Shown here one piece after another: positions 5,139-6,475 of a stretch of 6,475 bases of DNA. Positions within the stretch are counted from its first letter, which is position 1. Every line of letters begins with the position of its first letter. Location of the stretch: the NCBI RefSeq assembly GCF_030151805.1, contig NZ_JASLCN010000023.1:1-6475 (forward strand), read 5' to 3'. A model generated the notes under the pieces. The model was not told the origin of the DNA. It saw only the letters and a program-made list of their open reading frames with translations, and searched no databases. Source of the stretch: Fluviicola sp. GTDB lineage: Bacteria > Bacteroidota > Bacteroidia > Flavobacteriales_D > Crocinitomicaceae. The position numbers and the translations under genes were made by a program.

Positions 5139-6392
5139 TCAATGTTTCACCGGATAACACAAACAATACTTTTCCACCGGGTGCGCCAAAGCGGAAATGT
5201 TCAGATTGTCTGAAGCTTTGGAAACATCTACCGTTTCACCGCCTTTCAGCAACAGATTGATCGTTTGTTTCACCTGGCTGTAGGCATTATTGGAAAGTAA
5301 TTCGGAGTATACGAAATAATCAATTTCTTCGTCGTTCAACTGATACTGCGTACGAACCAATTCTTTTTCCATCAAAATCCGGTCGGGGCTAAAAGGTTCT
5401 TTTGCAATTTCCACTTTGTGCAGGTGTCTGTTGACCAAACTTGTTGAAAGAATGGACAAGACCTTATCCGGATGCGCCTGCCATACTTTCACAGCTCCCA
5501 TTACGTCGAAATCATCGAGTTGGGCAAATGTTTTCAGAATTTCCGGATTGGTTTCAAAATCCACTTTCTGAATATCGCGTTCCATGAAAAACAACAAAGC
5601 CGGACTTCCGAACAACTTCTCACCGTCCCGGATCAGTTTTTTGGCCCGTCGTAAAATGTTAATCAGCATGAATTCTCCCGAAACGACTGTTTTATGAAGA
5701 TATACCTGCCAGTACATCACTCTTCGCGCAACCAGGAATTTCTCAATGCTGTAAATTCCTTTTTCGTCAATTACCAGTTGATCATTGTGCACATTGAGCA
5801 TTTCAATGATGCGTTCCGTACCCACAATTCCTTCGGAAACCCCGGTGAAAAAGCTATCACGTGTCAGGTAATCCAGACGATCCATATCCAGCTGACTGGA
5901 AACAAGCTGGTACAGGAACTTTTTATGGTACTTATTGGCAAAAATCATCAAAGCGCGTTCCAGATCGTCTGAGTTTTCCGGAAAATCCTGTTTCAAAGCC
6001 TGGATGAAGTAATACGAAATCTGCTCGTGGCTTACATTCTTAACGATATCGTATTCCAATGCGTGGCTGAATGGTCCGTGACCGATATCATGCAGCAAAA
6101 TAGCAACCAAAACGGCACGTTCTTCTTCATGAGTAATCGTGTGTCCTTTTTTGCGAATTACCGAAACAGCCTGTGTCATGAGATGCATGGCACCAATGGC
6201 GTGATGAAAACGCGTGTGCAGTGCTCCGGGATAAACCATGTGGGTCATTCCCAATTGCTTGATTCTTCTTAATCGTTGGAAAAACGGATGTTCCACCAAA
6301 TCGAAAATAAATTCGTCGGGAATTGAAATAAAACCATAAACGGGGTCGTTGATGATTTTCTTTTTATTATTTCGATGTGTGTTTGTGCGCAA
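5139..6392 (-). CDS. HD-domain phosphohydrolase (dGTPase/SAMHD1-like)
   Basis: A cytoplasmic HD-superfamily protein of 417 residues from the start chosen here, with no signal peptide. It opens with KKKIINDPVYGFISIP, the conserved beginning of this group, then FFQRLRRIKQLG and HTRFHHAIGAMHL. Metal ligands of the H...HD...D pattern are His64, His101-Asp102 (LLHDIGHGPFSH) and Asp171 in QLDMDRLDYLTRD, which matches the DxDxxDYxxRD signature around the last ligand in SAMHD1. Relatives hydrolyse dNTPs to nucleoside and triphosphate or act on other nucleotides; the substrate is not proven for this branch. There is no ATG before Met56 of the open frame, well inside the HD fold, so the start is non-ATG. 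I chose TTG at 6392 because AAAGG lies 7 nt upstream; TTG at 6413 is the alternative (424 residues). It diverges from the PorX-like gene. Confidence 0.85.
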   Translation of the reverse strand: MRTNTHRNNKKKIINDPVYGFISIPDEFIFDLVEHPFFQRLRRIKQLGMTHMVYPGALHTRFHHAIGAMHLMTQAVSVIRKKGHTITHEEERAVLVAILLHDIGHGPFSHALEYDIVKNVSHEQISYYFIQALKQDFPENSDDLERALMIFANKYHKKFLYQLVSSQLDMDRLDYLTRDSFFTGVSEGIVGTERIIEMLNVHNDQLVIDEKGIYSIEKFLVARRVMYWQVYLHKTVVSGEFMLINILRRAKKLIRDGEKLFGSPALLFFMERDIQKVDFETNPEILKTFAQLDDFDVMGAVKVWQAHPDKVLSILSTSLVNRHLHKVEIAKEPFSPDRILMEKELVRTQYQLNDEEIDYFVYSELLSNNAYSQVKQTINLLLKGGETVDVSKASDNLNISALAHPVEKYCLCYPVKH

Positions 6393-6399
6393 TTGAATA

Positions 6400-6404
6400 C
6401 CTTT
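6400..6404 (-). promoter_or_regulatory. Shine-Dalgarno-like AAAGG supporting a TTG start at 6392
   Basis: Read on the minus strand, AAAGG (6404 to 6400) is followed by 7 nt and then TTG at 6392-6390. This spacing is normal for a ribosome binding site and decides between the two TTG candidates for the HD gene. Bacteroidota often do without such sites, so the support is moderate. Confidence 0.4.
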
Positions 6405-6417
6405 ATAAATCAAATAT

Positions 6418-6451
6418 CAAAGCTAATTAATCTTTAGGATATGCAAGCAAA
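6418..6451 (-). promoter_or_regulatory. Bacteroidota-type promoter for the HD gene
   Basis: On the minus strand TAGCTTTG (6425 to 6418) fits TAnnTTTG perfectly. TTTG at 6451-6448 is 22 nt upstream, and TTG at 6446-6444 is 18 nt upstream; either could be the -33 element. Transcription would begin near 6413, giving a leader of about 20 nt to the TTG at 6392. The upstream element lies inside the first codons of the divergent PorX-like gene, so the two start regions overlap. Confidence 0.5.
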
Positions 6452-6475
6452 GATTCTGTGGGCAGACGACGAAAT
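6441..6475 (+). CDS. porX: response regulator, probable PorX (T9SS regulator with PglZ domain), first 11 codons only
   Basis: The frame from ATG 6441 reads MQAKILWADDE and then a split ATN codon (Ile or Met) at the window edge. KILWADDE matches the first strand of a response-regulator receiver domain, the DD pair being the acidic magnesium-binding residues. The wording ILWxDDE, in a Bacteroidota genome, is typical of PorX, a two-component regulator with an N-terminal receiver and a C-terminal PglZ/alkaline-phosphatase-like domain that controls type IX secretion. Only the receiver start is visible, so another response regulator remains possible. It diverges from the HD gene. AGGA directly precedes the ATG but is too close to be a normal ribosome site. 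Confidence 0.6.
   Translation, partial: MQAKILWADDE

Overview
The window looks like chromosomal DNA from a Bacteroidota bacterium, probably Flavobacteriia or a relative such as the Fluviicola/Cryomorphaceae group; I assign no species. The grounds are a secreted protein with SprB-type repeats and a type IX secretion (T9SS) C-terminal sorting domain, two lipoproteins with short signal peptides, promoter boxes of the Bacteroidota type (TTG, about 20 nt, TAnnTTTG), weak or absent Shine-Dalgarno sequences, and intergenic palindromes of kinds I recall from this phylum.

Layout from left to right: the 5' part of a small lipoprotein gene on the minus strand runs off the left edge (1-167). A divergent spacer follows, with a long imperfect hairpin (224-284) and a good promoter. 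Next is a 582-residue secreted endonuclease/exonuclease/phosphatase-type (EEP) enzyme on the plus strand (367-2115). A convergent spacer of about 260 bp (2116-2375) is packed with hairpins and looks like a dispersed non-coding repeat plus terminators. Four minus-strand genes follow: a membrane-anchored SRPBCC-fold protein (2376-2918), a lipoprotein of unknown function (3091-4173), a secreted esterase with an alpha/beta-hydrolase fold (4200-5000), and an HD-domain phosphohydrolase (5139-6392). At the right edge, diverging from the HD gene, are the first 11 codons of a response regulator that reads like PorX, the T9SS regulator (6441 onward).

The esterase and the 360-residue lipoprotein are 26 bp apart and probably form an operon. 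The SRPBCC gene has its own 172-bp upstream region with a perfect 10+10 bp palindrome, so it may be controlled separately. The HD gene and the PorX-like gene share a spacer of about 48 bp. The window holds both a T9SS cargo protein (the EEP enzyme) and the start of a likely T9SS regulator, but nothing ties the two directly.

I find no CRISPR array, phage, transposase, tRNA or rRNA, and no convincing new multi-gene system. The parts most worth a second look are non-coding: the repeat-like element at 2124-2296, the hairpin at 224-284, a 14-bp motif placed exactly 24 bp beyond the stop codons of two neighbouring genes, the palindrome upstream of the SRPBCC gene, and two start regions that suggest leaderless or non-ATG initiation.
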